A DNA stretch of 64,000 bases from assembly GCA_041398665.1 (NCBI GenBank), contig JAWKUH010000005.1:1-64000 (forward strand), written 5' to 3'. This DNA is from Rohdeia sp041398665. GTDB taxonomy: Bacteria > Planctomycetota > UBA1135 > GCA-002686595. Under the pieces are notes generated by a model, which did not search any database, had not been told where the DNA came from, and was given only the letters and a program-made list of their open reading frames with translations. Shown here one piece after another: positions 1 to 9,379 of this stretch (the stretch's first letter is position 1; each line of letters begins with the position of its first letter). Both the position numbers and the translations under genes were made by a program.

Positions 1-609
1 GGCGGCGCCAAGGTCTCCGACAAGCTGAAGGTCGTCGACAACCTCCTCGAGAAGGTCGACGCGCTGATCGTCGGCGGCGGCATGGCCTACACCTTCCTGC
101 GCGCGCAGGGCGTCGAGGTGGGCGCGAGCCTCGTGCAGGAGGACATGCTGGAGTCCGTGGCGAGGAGTCTCGCGACCGCGGAGGAGCGCGGTGTCTCGAT
201 CCTGCTCCCCGACGACCATGTGGTCGCGGACGCGTTCGCCGCGGACGCGAACGCGAAGGAGGTCGCGGGCGCGATCCCTGCGGGCTGGATGGGACTCGAC
301 GTCGGACCGAGCAGCGCGGAGCGCTTCGCGAAGGCGATCGCGTCGGCGCGCACCGTCGTGTGGAACGGTCCGATGGGCGTGTTCGAGTGGGAGCGCTTCT
401 CGGCGGGGACGATCGCCGTCGCGCGCGCCGTCGCGGACTGCGGGGGCTACACCGTCGTCGGCGGCGGGGACTCGGTGGCCGCGGTCGAGCGCTTCGGCCT
501 GGCCGACCGGATCGACCACATCTCGACGGGCGGCGGCGCCAGCCTCGAACTGCTCGAGGGCAAGGTGCTGCCGGGAATCGCCGCGCTCCAGGAGTCGGCG
601 AAGCGCTGA
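1..609 (+). CDS. pgk: phosphoglycerate kinase, C-terminal part (5' end outside window)
   Basis: The frame is open from base 1 and stops at 607-609. The first residues, GGAKVSDKLKVVDNLLEKVD, and the following GGGMAYTF are classic phosphoglycerate kinase core sequence. WNGPMGVFEW and the glycine-rich GGGDSVAA near the end form the nucleotide-binding half. The enzyme transfers phosphate from 1,3-bisphosphoglycerate to ADP in cytosolic glycolysis. About 202 residues are present, roughly the C-terminal half of a protein usually near 390-400 residues. A methionine at base 82 is internal, not the start. The gene ends about 90 bp before the next promoter and belongs to an upstream unit, probably with gap. 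Confidence 0.97.
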   Translation, partial: GGAKVSDKLKVVDNLLEKVDALIVGGGMAYTFLRAQGVEVGASLVQEDMLESVARSLATAEERGVSILLPDDHVVADAFAADANAKEVAGAIPAGWMGLDVGPSSAERFAKAIASARTVVWNGPMGVFEWERFSAGTIAVARAVADCGGYTVVGGGDSVAAVERFGLADRIDHISTGGGASLELLEGKVLPGIAALQESAKR

Positions 610-687
610 GGGGCTCGCGCCGGGACGAATCGCCGCGATTCGTGCCGGTGCCGCGTGCGGGCGCGGATCGGGGTGCGTCGTCCGGGC

Positions 688-693
688 TAGCCT
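688..693 (+). promoter_or_regulatory. -10 box (TAGCCT) of the PSCyt gene, near-leaderless
   Basis: TAGCCT lies 9 nt before the ATG at 703. No Shine-Dalgarno sequence sits between them and no TTGACA-like -35 is visible, so transcription would begin at or just before the start codon. This matches a pattern seen at many genes of this window. Confidence 0.5.
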
Positions 694-702
694 GGGGCGG
701 CG

Positions 703-3700
703 ATGCAGCGACTCGTCCCCGTCCTCGGCCTGATCGCGCTCGTGCAGACGATCGCGGTCCCGCCTCCTCCCGGGGCGCCTCGCCGCGCGTCGGACGCGGG
801 CGACGACGCGGAGCGGGCCCGCGCACTCCTCGCCGCGCGCTGCTTCGCCTGCCACGGACCGGACGAGCGGGCGCGCGAGGCCGAGCTGCGGCTCGACACG
901 CGCGACGGACTTCGAGGTGTCGTCGTCCCCGGTGATGCCGCCGCGAGCGAACTCGTGGCGCGCGTGTCGGCGGCGGTGGACCGCATGCCGCCCGACGAGG
1001 CGGGCGACGCGCTCGACGCCGACGAGGTCGCGCTGCTCGTGCGCTGGATCGACGCCGGCGCGGAGCTGCGCGAGCACTGGTCGTTCCGCCCGCTCGAACG
1101 ACCGGACGTGCCGACCGTCTCGGACCCCGGGTGGTGCCGCACGCCGCTCGACGCGTTCGTGCTCGCGGAGCTCGACGCGCACGGACTGCGTCCGAGTCCC
1201 GTGGCGGACCGCGCGACGTTGTTGACGCGCGTCTCGCTCGACCTCACCGGTCTCCCGCCGAGCCCCGAACGCGTCCGCGCCTTCCTCGCGGACCCGAGCG
1301 ACGACGCCTACGAGCGCGTCGTCGACGAACTGCTCGCGGAACCCGCCTACGGCGAGCGCTGGGCCAGCGTCTGGCTCGACCTCGCGCGCTACGCGGACTC
1401 CGCGGGCTACGGCTCGGACCCGTTGCGCACGATCTGGCCCTGGCGTGACTGGCTCGTCGGTGCGTTGAACGAGGACGTGCCGTTCGATCGCTTCACGGAA
1501 CTCGTCCTCGCCGGAGACCTGGTCGAAGGAGCCGACGACCTGACGCGCCTCGCCACCGCGTTCCACCGCAACACGCTGACGAACACGGAGGGCGGCACCG
1601 ACGACGAGGAGTTCCGGATCGCGGCGGTGAAGGACCGCGTCGACACCACCATGCAGGTGTGGATGGGGCTGACGGCGGGCTGCGCCCGCTGCCACGACCA
1701 CAAGTTCGACCCGATCTCGCAGCGCGAGTACTACGACCTCGTCGACCTCTTCAACCAGACGGCGGACGCCGACCTCGACGACGAGGCGCCGAAGCTCGCG
1801 ACGCCGTCGCGCGCGGAGCGCGAGGTGTACGACACGGCTCTCCGCGAGGTCCGTGACGCCGAGGCTGCGCTGCAACGTCGACACGATGCGCTCGTCCCGC
1901 CGCTCGACCACGCCTTCCTGATGGCTCCGGACGTGCCGCTCGTGCCGGAGTCCGTCGCGTTCGCGTCGGGCGGTGGGGTCAGCACCGGGACCGGCGACGA
2001 CGCCGCGACGATCGTCGCGCTCTCGCCGGCCGCGGCCGACACGCTGCGAGTTCGCGTGCGCTGGCCCGAGGACGTGGGGCGCGGTGCGGAGTCCGTCGGG
2101 CTCCCGGGCATCTCGTTCGGACTGCGCGCCTCCGCTTCGCCGGACCTGCCGAACGGCGGGCCGGGTCTGTCGCCCGGGAACGGCAACTTCGTGGTGAACG
2201 AATTGCACGTCCGCGCGGTCGAGCCCGGTCCGCTCGCCGCTCCGGTGCGCTACGTCACGATCCAGCTGCACGGCGAGCGACGGATCCTCAGCCTGGCCGA
2301 GGTCGAGGTCTTCTCGGGCGACGTCGACGTCGCGCGCGGTTCGCGCGCCTCCCAGTCGAGCACCGACTTCGGCGGCGCCGCGGAGCGCGCGATCGACGGT
2401 ACGACGAGCGGGAAGTACGAGGACGGTTCGGTGACGCACACGCGGAACGAGCGCGACCCGTGGTTCGAGCTCGAGCTCCGCGAGCCCGCCGTCGTCGACC
2501 GGGTGGTCGTCCACAACCGGACGGACGGCGAACTCGGGAGGCGGCTCGCCGGTGCGACGATCGCGTTCTTCGACGCGAGCGGGAGACTCCTGCGACGCTC
2601 CGTGCTCGCCGGTGCGGAACGCGACCGCGCCGAACTCGTCGTCGCGCGCGACCACGAGTTGTTCCTGCAGGCTCCCTGGGCGACCGTGGAGCAGGAGGGC
2701 TGGCCCGCCACCGCGGCCGTCGACGGCGACACTGCGACGGGCTGGGGCGTCGCTCCCGGCGTGGGGCGCGACCAGGTGCTGCGCGTCCTGACGGACGACC
2801 TGCGCTGTCTCGGCGACGAGATCGACGTCGAGGTCGTGCAGACCTTCGGCGACCTGCACGTCGCCGGACGGGTCGAGTTGTTCGCCAACGGCGCGTTCAC
2901 CGAGCTCGGCGTCGCCGCGCCGCAGTTCGCCGACCTCCAGGAGCGCGTCGACCCGCGCCCCTTCACCGCGCCGCTCGCCGAGGACCATCCGGTGCGACTC
3001 GTCCGGGCGTACCGCCGGGCGAGCGAGGCGCTCGCCGCGATCCCGGCGACGGAGACGCCCGTGCTCGAGGAGCTGCCGAGCTACCGGCGCCGCGACACCT
3101 TCGTCCACGTGCGCGGCGACTTCCGTTCGCCCGGCGAACCCGCGCACGCCGGCGTGCCCGACGCATTCCTGTTCGGCGACGAGCCGACGGACCGGCTCGA
3201 GCTCGCGCACTGGCTGACGGACGAGCGCAACCCGCTGACCGCGCGCGTGGCCGCCAACCGTCTGTTCGCGCGTCTTCGGCACCGGCCTCGTCACGACGGA
3301 GGAGGACTTCGGGACGATGGGGGCGGCGCCGACGAACCAGGCGCTGCTCGACCACCTGGCCTGCGCGTACCGCGACGGCGGCTGGAGCACGAAGCGCTTC
3401 CTGCGCGAACTCGTGACGAGCGCGACCTACCGCCAGGCGTCGCGCGCCGACGACGCGAGCCTCGAGCGCGATCCCGACGGGACGCTGCTCTCGCGCATGC
3501 CGCGCGTGCGTCTCGAGGCGGAGATGGTGCGCGATCGAGCGTTGGCGGCGTCGGGGCTGCTCGACCGCACGCTGGGCGGGCCGCCGGTGTACCCGCCCCA
3601 GCCCGAGGGACTGTGGCGCGCCGCGTTCAACGGTCAGCGCGACTGGCCGACGAGCACGGGCGGCGATCGGCACCGCCGCGACCTCTACACCTTCCTGCGC

Positions 3701-4129
3701 CGCACGATCCCGTACCCCACGCGCACCGTGTTCGACGGGACGAGTCGCGAGACGTGCACGCTGCGCCGCGTCCGCACGAACACGCCGCTGCAGGCGCTGA
3801 CGCTGCTCGGCGACCCCGTCTACGTGGAGTGCGCGCAGGCGCTGGCGCGCGCCGTGCTCGCCGAGGTACCGGGCGACGACCGCGCGCGTCTCGACGCGCT
3901 GCTCGTGCGCGCGCTCGGTCGAAGCGGCACGCCGTCGGAGCTCGACGTCCTCGGGACGCTGCTCCGCGACGCGCGCGACGCCTTCGCGGAGCGCCGCGAC
4001 GACGCGCTCCTGTTCGCGACCGACCCGCTCGGTCCGTTGCCCGAGGGGGCGGACGCCGTCGAGCTCGCGGCGACGACCCTCGCGGCGAACGCCGTGCTCA
4101 ACCTCGACGAGTTCGTGACCAAGCCGTGA
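703..4129 (+). CDS. PSCyt1-DUF1549-DUF1553 planctomycete cytochrome protein (frameshifted)
   Basis: A short hydrophobic N-terminus precedes a c-type haem motif CFACH (about residues 47-51), then MPPDE, as in PSCyt1 domains. HWSFRPL and LLTRVSLDLTGLPPSPERV mark DUF1549 (PSCyt2), with a second CARCHDHK motif. Around residues 509-632 there is a discoidin (F5/8 type C)-like segment. The C-terminal part, from VFGTGLVTTEEDFGTMG to the stop, is DUF1553 (PSD1). The frame breaks near 3270: GCGCGTCTT is read where GCGCGCGTCTT would keep the domain in frame, i.e. loss of a CG pair. The protein is presumably exported; its substrate is unknown, though the family is often linked to polysaccharide or sulfatase loci. 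It overlaps the next gene by one base (TGATG), as expected for a PSCyt-DUF1501 pair. Confidence 0.85.
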
Positions 4130-5523
4130 TGGGCCGCATCGATCTCGGACGGCGCGCACTGCTGCGCGCGGGCGGACTCGGCTTCGGTGCGCTCGCGCTG
4201 CACGCGCTGGAGCGCAGCGCCGCCGCACCGCTCGTCCCGCGCGCGCGCAGCGTGATCTACCTGCACATGTCCGGCGCGCCGCCGCAGCAGGACCTGCTGG
4301 ACCGCAAGCCCGAGCTCGAGCGGCGCGACGGCGAGACCTGTCCGATCGGACTGTTGCACGGACGGCGGCTCGCGTTCACGAAGGGACACCCGACGCTCCT
4401 CGCTCCGCGGCAACCCTACGTGCGCGCGGCGGGGACGGGTCAGTGGATCTCGAGCCTGTTGCCTCGCTTCGCCGAGGTGGCGGACCGCACCTGCATGGTG
4501 CACTCCGTCACGACCGACCAGATCAACCACGCGCCGGCGGAGCTGCTGCTGTTCACCGGCACGCCGGTGTTCGGCGGCGCGTCGATGGGGAGCTGGGTGA
4601 CCTACGGACTCGGGACGGAGAACGACGAGCTGCCGGGCTACGTCGTGATGACGTCGGGGCCGAGCGACCCGACCGGCGGGAAGAGCCTGTGGGGCAGCGG
4701 CTTCCTCCCTGCGCACCTCCAGGGCGTGCGGCTGCGGTCGCGCGGCGAACCGATCCTGCACCTCGCGGATCCCGCGGGTCTCGACCGCGAGCTGCGCCGC
4801 GCGAGTCTGGACGCGGTGGGGGAGCTGAACCGCATCGCCGCCGAGCGCGAGCGCGACCCCGCGATCATTGCTCGCATCGCACAGTACGAACTCGCGTTCC
4901 GCATTCAGCGCTCCGTTCCGGAAGCCGTCGACCTCCGCAGCGAGAGCGCCGAGACGCTCGAGCTCTACGGCGCCGCGCCCGGCGAGTCGTCGTTCGCGAA
5001 CCACTGTCTCGTCGCGCGCCGTCTCGTCGAGCGCGGCGTGCGCTTCGTGCACCTCTTCGACTGGGGCTGGGACGTGCACGGCACGGGGCCGGGGGACGAC
5101 CTCGTGAGTGCGCTGCCCGCGAAGTGCGCCGAGGTCGATCGACCGATCGCGGCGCTGCTGCGCGACCTCGAGCGACGCGGACTGCTCGAGGAGACGTTGG
5201 TCGTGTGGGGCGGCGAGTTCGGGCGCACCGCTACGAACGAGGCGCGCGACGGTTCGACGTTCCTCGGTCGCGACCACCAGGCGGAGTGCTTCACGGTCTG
5301 GCTCGCCGGAGCCGGCGTCCGCGCGGGACATCGCCACGGCGAGAGCGACGAGTTCGGTTCGCGCGTCGCGAGCGACCCCGTCGACGTGCGCGACCTCCAG
5401 GCGACGATCCTCCACCTGCTCGGCCTCGACCCGCACCGTCTGACCTATCCCTACCGCGGTCTCGAGCAGCGGTTGATCGGTCCCGACGATGCGCCGCGCG
5501 TCGTGCGCGACGTGTTGGCCTGA
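4129..5523 (+). CDS. DUF1501 family protein, probable Tat substrate
   Basis: The 464-residue product matches the usual length of DUF1501 proteins. The N-terminus has a twin-arginine stretch (LGRRALLRAGGLGFGALAL) as a probable Tat signal. IYLHMSGAPPQQDLLDRKP, DWGWDVHG, GEFGRT and GRDHQAECFTVWLAG are typical of the family, which has an alkaline-phosphatase/sulfatase-like fold. The start ATG at 4129 overlaps the stop of the PSCyt gene, so the two are co-translated. The family almost always accompanies DUF1549/DUF1553 proteins; its reaction is unknown. Because of the frameshift upstream, the frame of this gene is open back to 703, so an automatic caller could report one false fusion of about 1600 residues. 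Confidence 0.9.
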   Translation: MGRIDLGRRALLRAGGLGFGALALHALERSAAAPLVPRARSVIYLHMSGAPPQQDLLDRKPELERRDGETCPIGLLHGRRLAFTKGHPTLLAPRQPYVRAAGTGQWISSLLPRFAEVADRTCMVHSVTTDQINHAPAELLLFTGTPVFGGASMGSWVTYGLGTENDELPGYVVMTSGPSDPTGGKSLWGSGFLPAHLQGVRLRSRGEPILHLADPAGLDRELRRASLDAVGELNRIAAERERDPAIIARIAQYELAFRIQRSVPEAVDLRSESAETLELYGAAPGESSFANHCLVARRLVERGVRFVHLFDWGWDVHGTGPGDDLVSALPAKCAEVDRPIAALLRDLERRGLLEETLVVWGGEFGRTATNEARDGSTFLGRDHQAECFTVWLAGAGVRAGHRHGESDEFGSRVASDPVDVRDLQATILHLLGLDPHRLTYPYRGLEQRLIGPDDAPRVVRDVLA

Positions 5524-5562
5524 CGGGGTCCATGTGCGTTGCGTTCGTCCCGTGGCGCGACG

Positions 5563-5773
5563 GCGCCCTTCGGGCGCGGTCGCCGAGGAACACGAAGTTC
5601 ACAGGGAGGCACGGAGGACACAGAGACCACGCGGCGCAGCCGAGGGCGGCGCGGGATGCTGGGAGCCGACGCGTGCCCCCGGCGACTTCGACCCGCACTC
5701 CCTTCATCGTGATCTCTGTGCCCTCTGTGCCTCCCTGTGAATCATCCGCGCGGCGCGAAGCGGCGCGCTGCGT
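5563..5773. repeat. composite palindromic intergenic element R1
   Basis: The long arms 5598-5625 and 5714-5741 are 28 nt each and pair with two mismatches. They carry the CACAGGGAGG / CACAGAG words typical of the window's other elements. The 88-nt centre has no gene. A small hairpin with a TTC loop (GCGCCC / GGGCGC, 5563-5577) caps the left side. To the right a GCGCGGCGCGAAGCGGCGC word recurs exactly at the end of R2, and another hairpin lies at 5781-5800 (GTGCGGCC, loop GGAT). Translations of this stretch are artefacts. Confidence 0.8.
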
Positions 5774-5831
5774 TCCACCTGTGCGGCCGGATGGCCGCAC
5801 CACGTCTCGAAGGACGCACGAGGCGCTGCGC

Positions 5832-6041
5832 TCGGCGCCTGCGGCGCCGATTCCACACGGGAAACACGAAGGGGACGGCAGGAAGGGACACGAAGAGCAC
5901 GAAGGCGCCGCCTACGGCGGCGCTGGAGGCCGGACCCGCGGGGTCTTGCGTTCCTTCCGCGCGCTTCGCCGCCGAAGGCGGCGCTTCGTGTGCTTCGTGT
6001 GCTCCGTGGTTCCTCCGCGCGGCGCGAAGCGGCGCGCTGCG
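5832..6041. repeat. composite palindromic intergenic element R2
   Basis: The element opens with the hairpin TCGGCGCC-TGC-GGCGCCGA (5832-5850). The left arm has CACGAAG words (5865-5905) and faces a right arm of GCTTCGTGTGCTTCGTGTG (from about 5983). The middle holds a short GACCC-GCG-GGGTC hairpin. It ends 25 nt before the pfkA -10 box. With R1 it fills the 555-bp gap between the DUF1501 gene and pfkA; no gene is seen there. Confidence 0.78.
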
Positions 6042-6065
6042 TTCCGCCGTCGCGGCGCGCTTCGT

Positions 6066-6071
6066 TACCTT
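6066..6071 (+). promoter_or_regulatory. -10 box (TACCTT) of pfkA, leaderless
   Basis: TACCTT is separated from the pfkA ATG (6079) by only 7 nt, which would put the transcript start on the initiation codon. No Shine-Dalgarno sequence is present. Confidence 0.6.
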
Positions 6072-6078
6072 CCGGCGC

Positions 6079-7218
6079 ATGCAACGACCGAAGCGCGTGG
6101 GCGTCCTCACCGGGGGCGGCGACTGTCCGGGACTCAACGCGGTGGTCCGCGCCGTGACGAAGGGGCTCCTGCGGCACGAGGTCGGCGTCGTCGGCATCGA
6201 GGACGGCTTCCTCGGGCTGATCGAGGACCGGATGCGGCCGCTCGAGCGCCCCGACGTCTCCGACATCCTGACGCAGGGCGGGACGATCCTCGGCACGAGC
6301 AACCGCGCCGACCCCGTCCGTTTCCACGTCGGCGAGGACGCGAACGGCGAGCCGATCTACGAGGACCGCGTCGACTCCTGCATGCAGCACGCGGAGCGCG
6401 CCGGGCTCGACGCGCTCGTCGTCATCGGCGGCGACGGCACGATGACCTGCGCGCAGCCCTTCGCGCAGCGCGGACTGCCGATCATCGGCATCCCGAAGAC
6501 CATCGACAACGACATCCACGGCACCGACCTGACCTTCGGCTTCCAGTCCGCCGTCGCCGTCGCGACCGACGCGCTCGACCGACTGCACTCCACCGCGGCG
6601 AGCCACCACCGCGTGATGCTGTGCGAGGTCATGGGGCGGAACGCCGGCTGGATCGCGCTGCACGCCGGGATCGCGTCGGGAGCCGACGTCCTGCTGCTGC
6701 CCGAGATCCCCTTCGACATCGAGCACGTGTGCGAGGTGGTGAAACGGCGAGCGACGCGCGGGCGGCGCTTCACGATCGTGTGCGTCGCCGAGGGCGCCGC
6801 GCCGGTCGGCGGCGAGAAGACGGTCCACCGTCGCGTGCTCGGTTCGCCCGAGCCCGTGCGCCTCGGCGGCGTCGCATCGCGCGTCGCCGACGACATCGAG
6901 GAGCGCACGGGCGTGTCCTCGCGCTTCGTCGTGCTCGGACACGTGCAGCGCGGGGGGACGCCGGTCGCGGCGGACCGCGTGCTCGCGACGGAGTACGGGG
7001 CGCGCGCCGTGCAGCACCTCCTCGAGGGCGCGCGCGACCGCCTGGTGGCGCTGCGCGCGGGTCGGGTGGAGGACGTGCCGATCAGCGAGCCCGCCGGTCG
7101 ACAGCGCCTCGTGCCGCTGGACCACCCGCTCGTCGAGGCCGCGCGGTCCGTCTACACTTCGTTCGGCGACAGGCCGACCTCGGCGCCGCAGCACGCGGGC
7201 GCGGGCGACCGTCGCTGA
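6079..7218 (+). CDS. pfkA: 6-phosphofructokinase
   Basis: The 379-residue product starts with the family N-terminus VGVLTGGGDCPGLNAVVRA. It contains VIGGDGTMT and IGIPKTIDNDI, the substrate loop MGRNAGWIAL and the late LGHVQRGGTP. It phosphorylates fructose 6-phosphate in cytosolic glycolysis. The phosphoryl-donor positions read GGDG (glycine, as in ATP enzymes) and PKTIDND (lysine, as in group III and PPi-type enzymes). By family knowledge this pair suggests an ATP enzyme of the actinobacterial/group III kind rather than a PPi enzyme. The ATG at 6079 is chosen because it lies 7 nt after a -10 box and begins the conserved sequence. rpe follows 5 nt after the stop, so the two form an operon. 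Confidence 0.95.
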   Translation: MQRPKRVGVLTGGGDCPGLNAVVRAVTKGLLRHEVGVVGIEDGFLGLIEDRMRPLERPDVSDILTQGGTILGTSNRADPVRFHVGEDANGEPIYEDRVDSCMQHAERAGLDALVVIGGDGTMTCAQPFAQRGLPIIGIPKTIDNDIHGTDLTFGFQSAVAVATDALDRLHSTAASHHRVMLCEVMGRNAGWIALHAGIASGADVLLLPEIPFDIEHVCEVVKRRATRGRRFTIVCVAEGAAPVGGEKTVHRRVLGSPEPVRLGGVASRVADDIEERTGVSSRFVVLGHVQRGGTPVAADRVLATEYGARAVQHLLEGARDRLVALRAGRVEDVPISEPAGRQRLVPLDHPLVEAARSVYTSFGDRPTSAPQHAGAGDRR

Positions 7219-7223
7219 AGCCG

Positions 7224-7901
7224 ATGGAAGCTCCGCCGATCGTCCTCTCGCCGTCGCTGCTCGCCTCCGACTTCGCGCGGCTCGCCGAGGAAGTGGCACG
7301 CGCCGAAGCGGCCGGCGCGGACTGGCACCACGTCGACGTGATGGACGGCCACTTCGTGCCGAACCTCACGATCGGGCCGCCGGTCGTCGCGGCGCTCGCG
7401 AAGGTCGCGCGCATCCCGCTCGACGTGCACCTCATGATCAGCGAGCCCGTGCGCTACGCCGAGGCGTTCGCGAAGGCCGGCGCCCACGTCCTCACCTTCC
7501 ACGTCGAGGCCACGGGCGACGACGGCGCGCGGGAAGCCGTCGCGGCGTACCGGGAACTCGGCGTGCCGCTGGTCGGCGTCTCGCTCAACCCCGACACCGA
7601 CGTGCGGCGCGTCGAACCGCTGCTCGAGTCCGTCGACCTCGTCCTCGTGATGAGCGTGTTCCCGGGCTTCGGCGGCCAACGCTTCATGCCGGAGGTCCTC
7701 GAGAAGACGCGCCGTCTGCGCGAGATGGGGTTCCGGGGCCACGTGGAGATGGACGGCGGGCTCGACGAGGCCACGATCCCGCTCTGCGTCGAGGCGGGGG
7801 CGAACGCGCTCGTGACGGGGTCGGCCTTCTTCGGGGCGAGTGACCTCGGGGCGCGGGCCGAGCAGTTCAAGCGGCTCGCGGCGCAGGCTCGGGGCCGCTG
7901 A
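7224..7901 (+). CDS. rpe: ribulose-phosphate 3-epimerase
   Basis: The 225-residue TIM-barrel protein is the normal length for the family. LSPSLLASDF, WHHVDVMDGHFVPNLTIGP, the metal and catalytic region LDVHLMI, VMSVFPGFGGQ and EMDGGLDE are all diagnostic. It interconverts ribulose 5-phosphate and xylulose 5-phosphate in the cytosolic pentose phosphate pathway. The start lies 5 nt after the pfkA stop, so translation is probably coupled to pfkA. A long paired structure begins 14 nt after its stop. Confidence 0.96.
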   Translation: MEAPPIVLSPSLLASDFARLAEEVARAEAAGADWHHVDVMDGHFVPNLTIGPPVVAALAKVARIPLDVHLMISEPVRYAEAFAKAGAHVLTFHVEATGDDGAREAVAAYRELGVPLVGVSLNPDTDVRRVEPLLESVDLVLVMSVFPGFGGQRFMPEVLEKTRRLREMGFRGHVEMDGGLDEATIPLCVEAGANALVTGSAFFGASDLGARAEQFKRLAAQARGR

Positions 7902-7915
7902 CCCTCGCCGGGTCC

Positions 7916-8034
7916 TGGGCCCGTTCGCTGGTGATGCCCTCGGACGGCCCTCAGGGAGGGGGCCGACCGGGGTGCGACCCCGTTCTCGTGCCCCTGGGAG
8001 GACCTCGAGGCGCCATCACCAGCGAGCGGGGCCA
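7916..8034 (+). other. candidate structured RNA / 3' element between rpe and accD
   Basis: Arms 7916-7936 and 8014-8034 (21 nt each) pair with two mismatches and enclose 77 nt. Inside are further hairpins: CGGCCC/GGGCCG (7945-7965), GGGG-TGCGA-CCCC (7969-7981) and the palindrome CCTCGAGG near 8004-8011. The result is a multi-branched fold. It begins 14 nt after the rpe stop and ends about 70 nt before the accD -10 box. It could be a terminator-like 3' UTR, a small RNA or a regulator of accD. It matches no riboswitch class I recognise, and the strand is inferred from the neighbouring genes. Confidence 0.4.
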
Positions 8035-8106
8035 GTACCGGCCCGGGTCGGGGACCCCCGGGGCCCGTGGAAGCCTCCGCGGGCTCGACATGTCGCCGAG
8101 GAGCGC

Positions 8107-8112
8107 TAGCCT
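8107..8112 (+). promoter_or_regulatory. -10 box (TAGCCT) upstream of accD with structured leader
   Basis: TAGCCT is identical to the box before the PSCyt gene, but here the start codon is 117 nt downstream. The implied leader begins with a perfect hairpin CGGGGCG-TAG-CGCCCCG (8123-8139). It also holds the palindrome GGAACCGCGGTTCC at 8185-8198. This is the clearest long 5' leader in the window, so accD may be regulated in its leader. Confidence 0.4.
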
Positions 8113-8229
8113 TTCCCCTACGCGGGGCGTAGCGCCCCGGCCGAGGAGCGTGGGCACGAGGGGTGCCGGCGCGTCCGACGTCCGGGAACCGCGGTTCCGC
8201 AACCGAGAGTCACGAGCCCGAGGTCGAGC

Positions 8230-9276
8230 ATGAAGAGTCCCAAGGACGCGCCCGAGCCCAACGAGAAGGCCAAGAGCCGGGACGAGGCCCGCGCCGCCGA
8301 GCGCGAAGGGGCCAAGAAGGGGCGGCTCGCGCGCTGGCGCTTCTCGAAGAAGAAGGACATGCCGGGCGGCCTGTGGCTCAAGTGCGAGAGCTGCAACTCG
8401 CTGATCTACCGCAAGGAGCTCGAGGAGGCAGGGCGCGTCTGTCCGACCTGCCAGTTCCACTTCACGCTGCCGGCGAAGGAGCGCATCACCGCGCTCGTCG
8501 ACCCCGGGACGTTCGAGGAGCAGTTCGCCGACGTCGAGGCGCTCGACCGCCTTGAGTTCGTCGACTCCGTGCCGTACTCCGAGAAGATCGCTCGGACCGT
8601 GCAGCGGACGGGACAGAAGGAAGCGCTCGTCTGCGGGCGCGCGAAGGTCGAGGGGCGCGACTTCGTGCTCGCGATCCTCGACTTCAACTTCATGGGCGGT
8701 TCGATGGGCGAGGTCGTGGGCGAGAAGATCGCGCTGGCGTGCGACCTCGCGCGCCGCGACGGCCTCCCGCTCGTCATCTTCACGAGCTCGGGCGGCGCCC
8801 GCATGCACGAGGGCGCGCTCTCGCTGATGCAGATGGCGAAGACGTGCTCCGCGCTCGCGAGCCTGCACGACGAGGGCAACCTGTCGGTGTGCGTCATGAC
8901 GCACCCCACGACGGGCGGCGTCACGGCGAGCTTCGCGTCGGTCTGCGACGTCGTGTTCGCCGAGCCCGGCGCGCTCATCGGCTTTGCCGGACCGCGCGTG
9001 ATCGCGGCGACGCTCAAGCAGGAGCTCCCGAAGGGCTTCCAGCGCTCGGAGTTCCTGATCGAGAAGGGCATGCTCGACGCGATCGTCCCTCGCAGCGAAC
9101 TGCGCCACACCCTGGCGCGCCTGCTCGACTACGGCGCGGGGACGCACGTCGCGAAGGCGGAGGAGGAGCACGAAGCCGCTCCTGCGCCGCGCCTGCGGAC
9201 GCACGAGACCGACGGCGCGGCGACCCGTCGCGGCGCCGTCGCGCCGCGCCTGCGCGAGGGTCTGAGCGAGAACTGA
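8230..9276 (+). CDS. accD: acetyl-CoA carboxylase carboxyltransferase subunit beta
   Basis: The 348-residue product has an N-terminal zinc ribbon with cysteines at 52, 55, 71 and 74 (CESC...CPTC). The carboxyltransferase core has FMGGSMGEVVGEK, FTSSGGARMHEGALSLMQMA, HPTTGGVTASFA and IGFAGPRVI. With AccA it transfers carboxyl from biotin to acetyl-CoA, giving malonyl-CoA for fatty acid synthesis in the cytosol. A charged, lysine-rich stretch of about 45 residues precedes the ribbon, and a low-complexity tail follows the core. accA is not in the window. The 328-bp gap before it holds the paired structure, the -10 box and the leader hairpins described separately. Confidence 0.96.
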   Translation: MKSPKDAPEPNEKAKSRDEARAAEREGAKKGRLARWRFSKKKDMPGGLWLKCESCNSLIYRKELEEAGRVCPTCQFHFTLPAKERITALVDPGTFEEQFADVEALDRLEFVDSVPYSEKIARTVQRTGQKEALVCGRAKVEGRDFVLAILDFNFMGGSMGEVVGEKIALACDLARRDGLPLVIFTSSGGARMHEGALSLMQMAKTCSALASLHDEGNLSVCVMTHPTTGGVTASFASVCDVVFAEPGALIGFAGPRVIAATLKQELPKGFQRSEFLIEKGMLDAIVPRSELRHTLARLLDYGAGTHVAKAEEEHEAAPAPRLRTHETDGAATRRGAVAPRLREGLSEN

Positions 9277-9316
9277 GCGGCGCGACGGGACGTCGTCCGG
9301 AACCGCCGACGAGAAG

Positions 9317-9357
9317 CGCGCGGCCCGCCCCCCCGACGAGGTGGTGCGGGCCGCGCG
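9317..9357. terminator. bidirectional hairpin between accD and the convergent gene
   Basis: A perfect 12-bp stem, CGCGCGGCCCGC (9317-9328) with GCGGGCCGCGCG (9346-9357), encloses a 17-nt loop in the 103-bp gap between two convergent genes. There is no T-tract on either side. It is read as a GC-rich bidirectional terminator. Confidence 0.55.
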
Positions 9358-9379
9358 AGTTCGTACGAGCGTCCGCCGC

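Noticed and set aside
703..5523. One continuous frame of about 1606 codons suggesting a PSCyt-DUF1501 fusion protein
   Set aside because: From 3272 to 4129 the true DUF1553 sequence is in another frame. The stretch read in the long frame is arginine/proline-rich and has no family sense. The fusion is a by-product of the lost CG near 3270.
5598..5741. CRISPR array
   Set aside because: The repeated words are short, abutting and arranged as inverted arms. There are no regularly spaced unique spacers and no cas genes.
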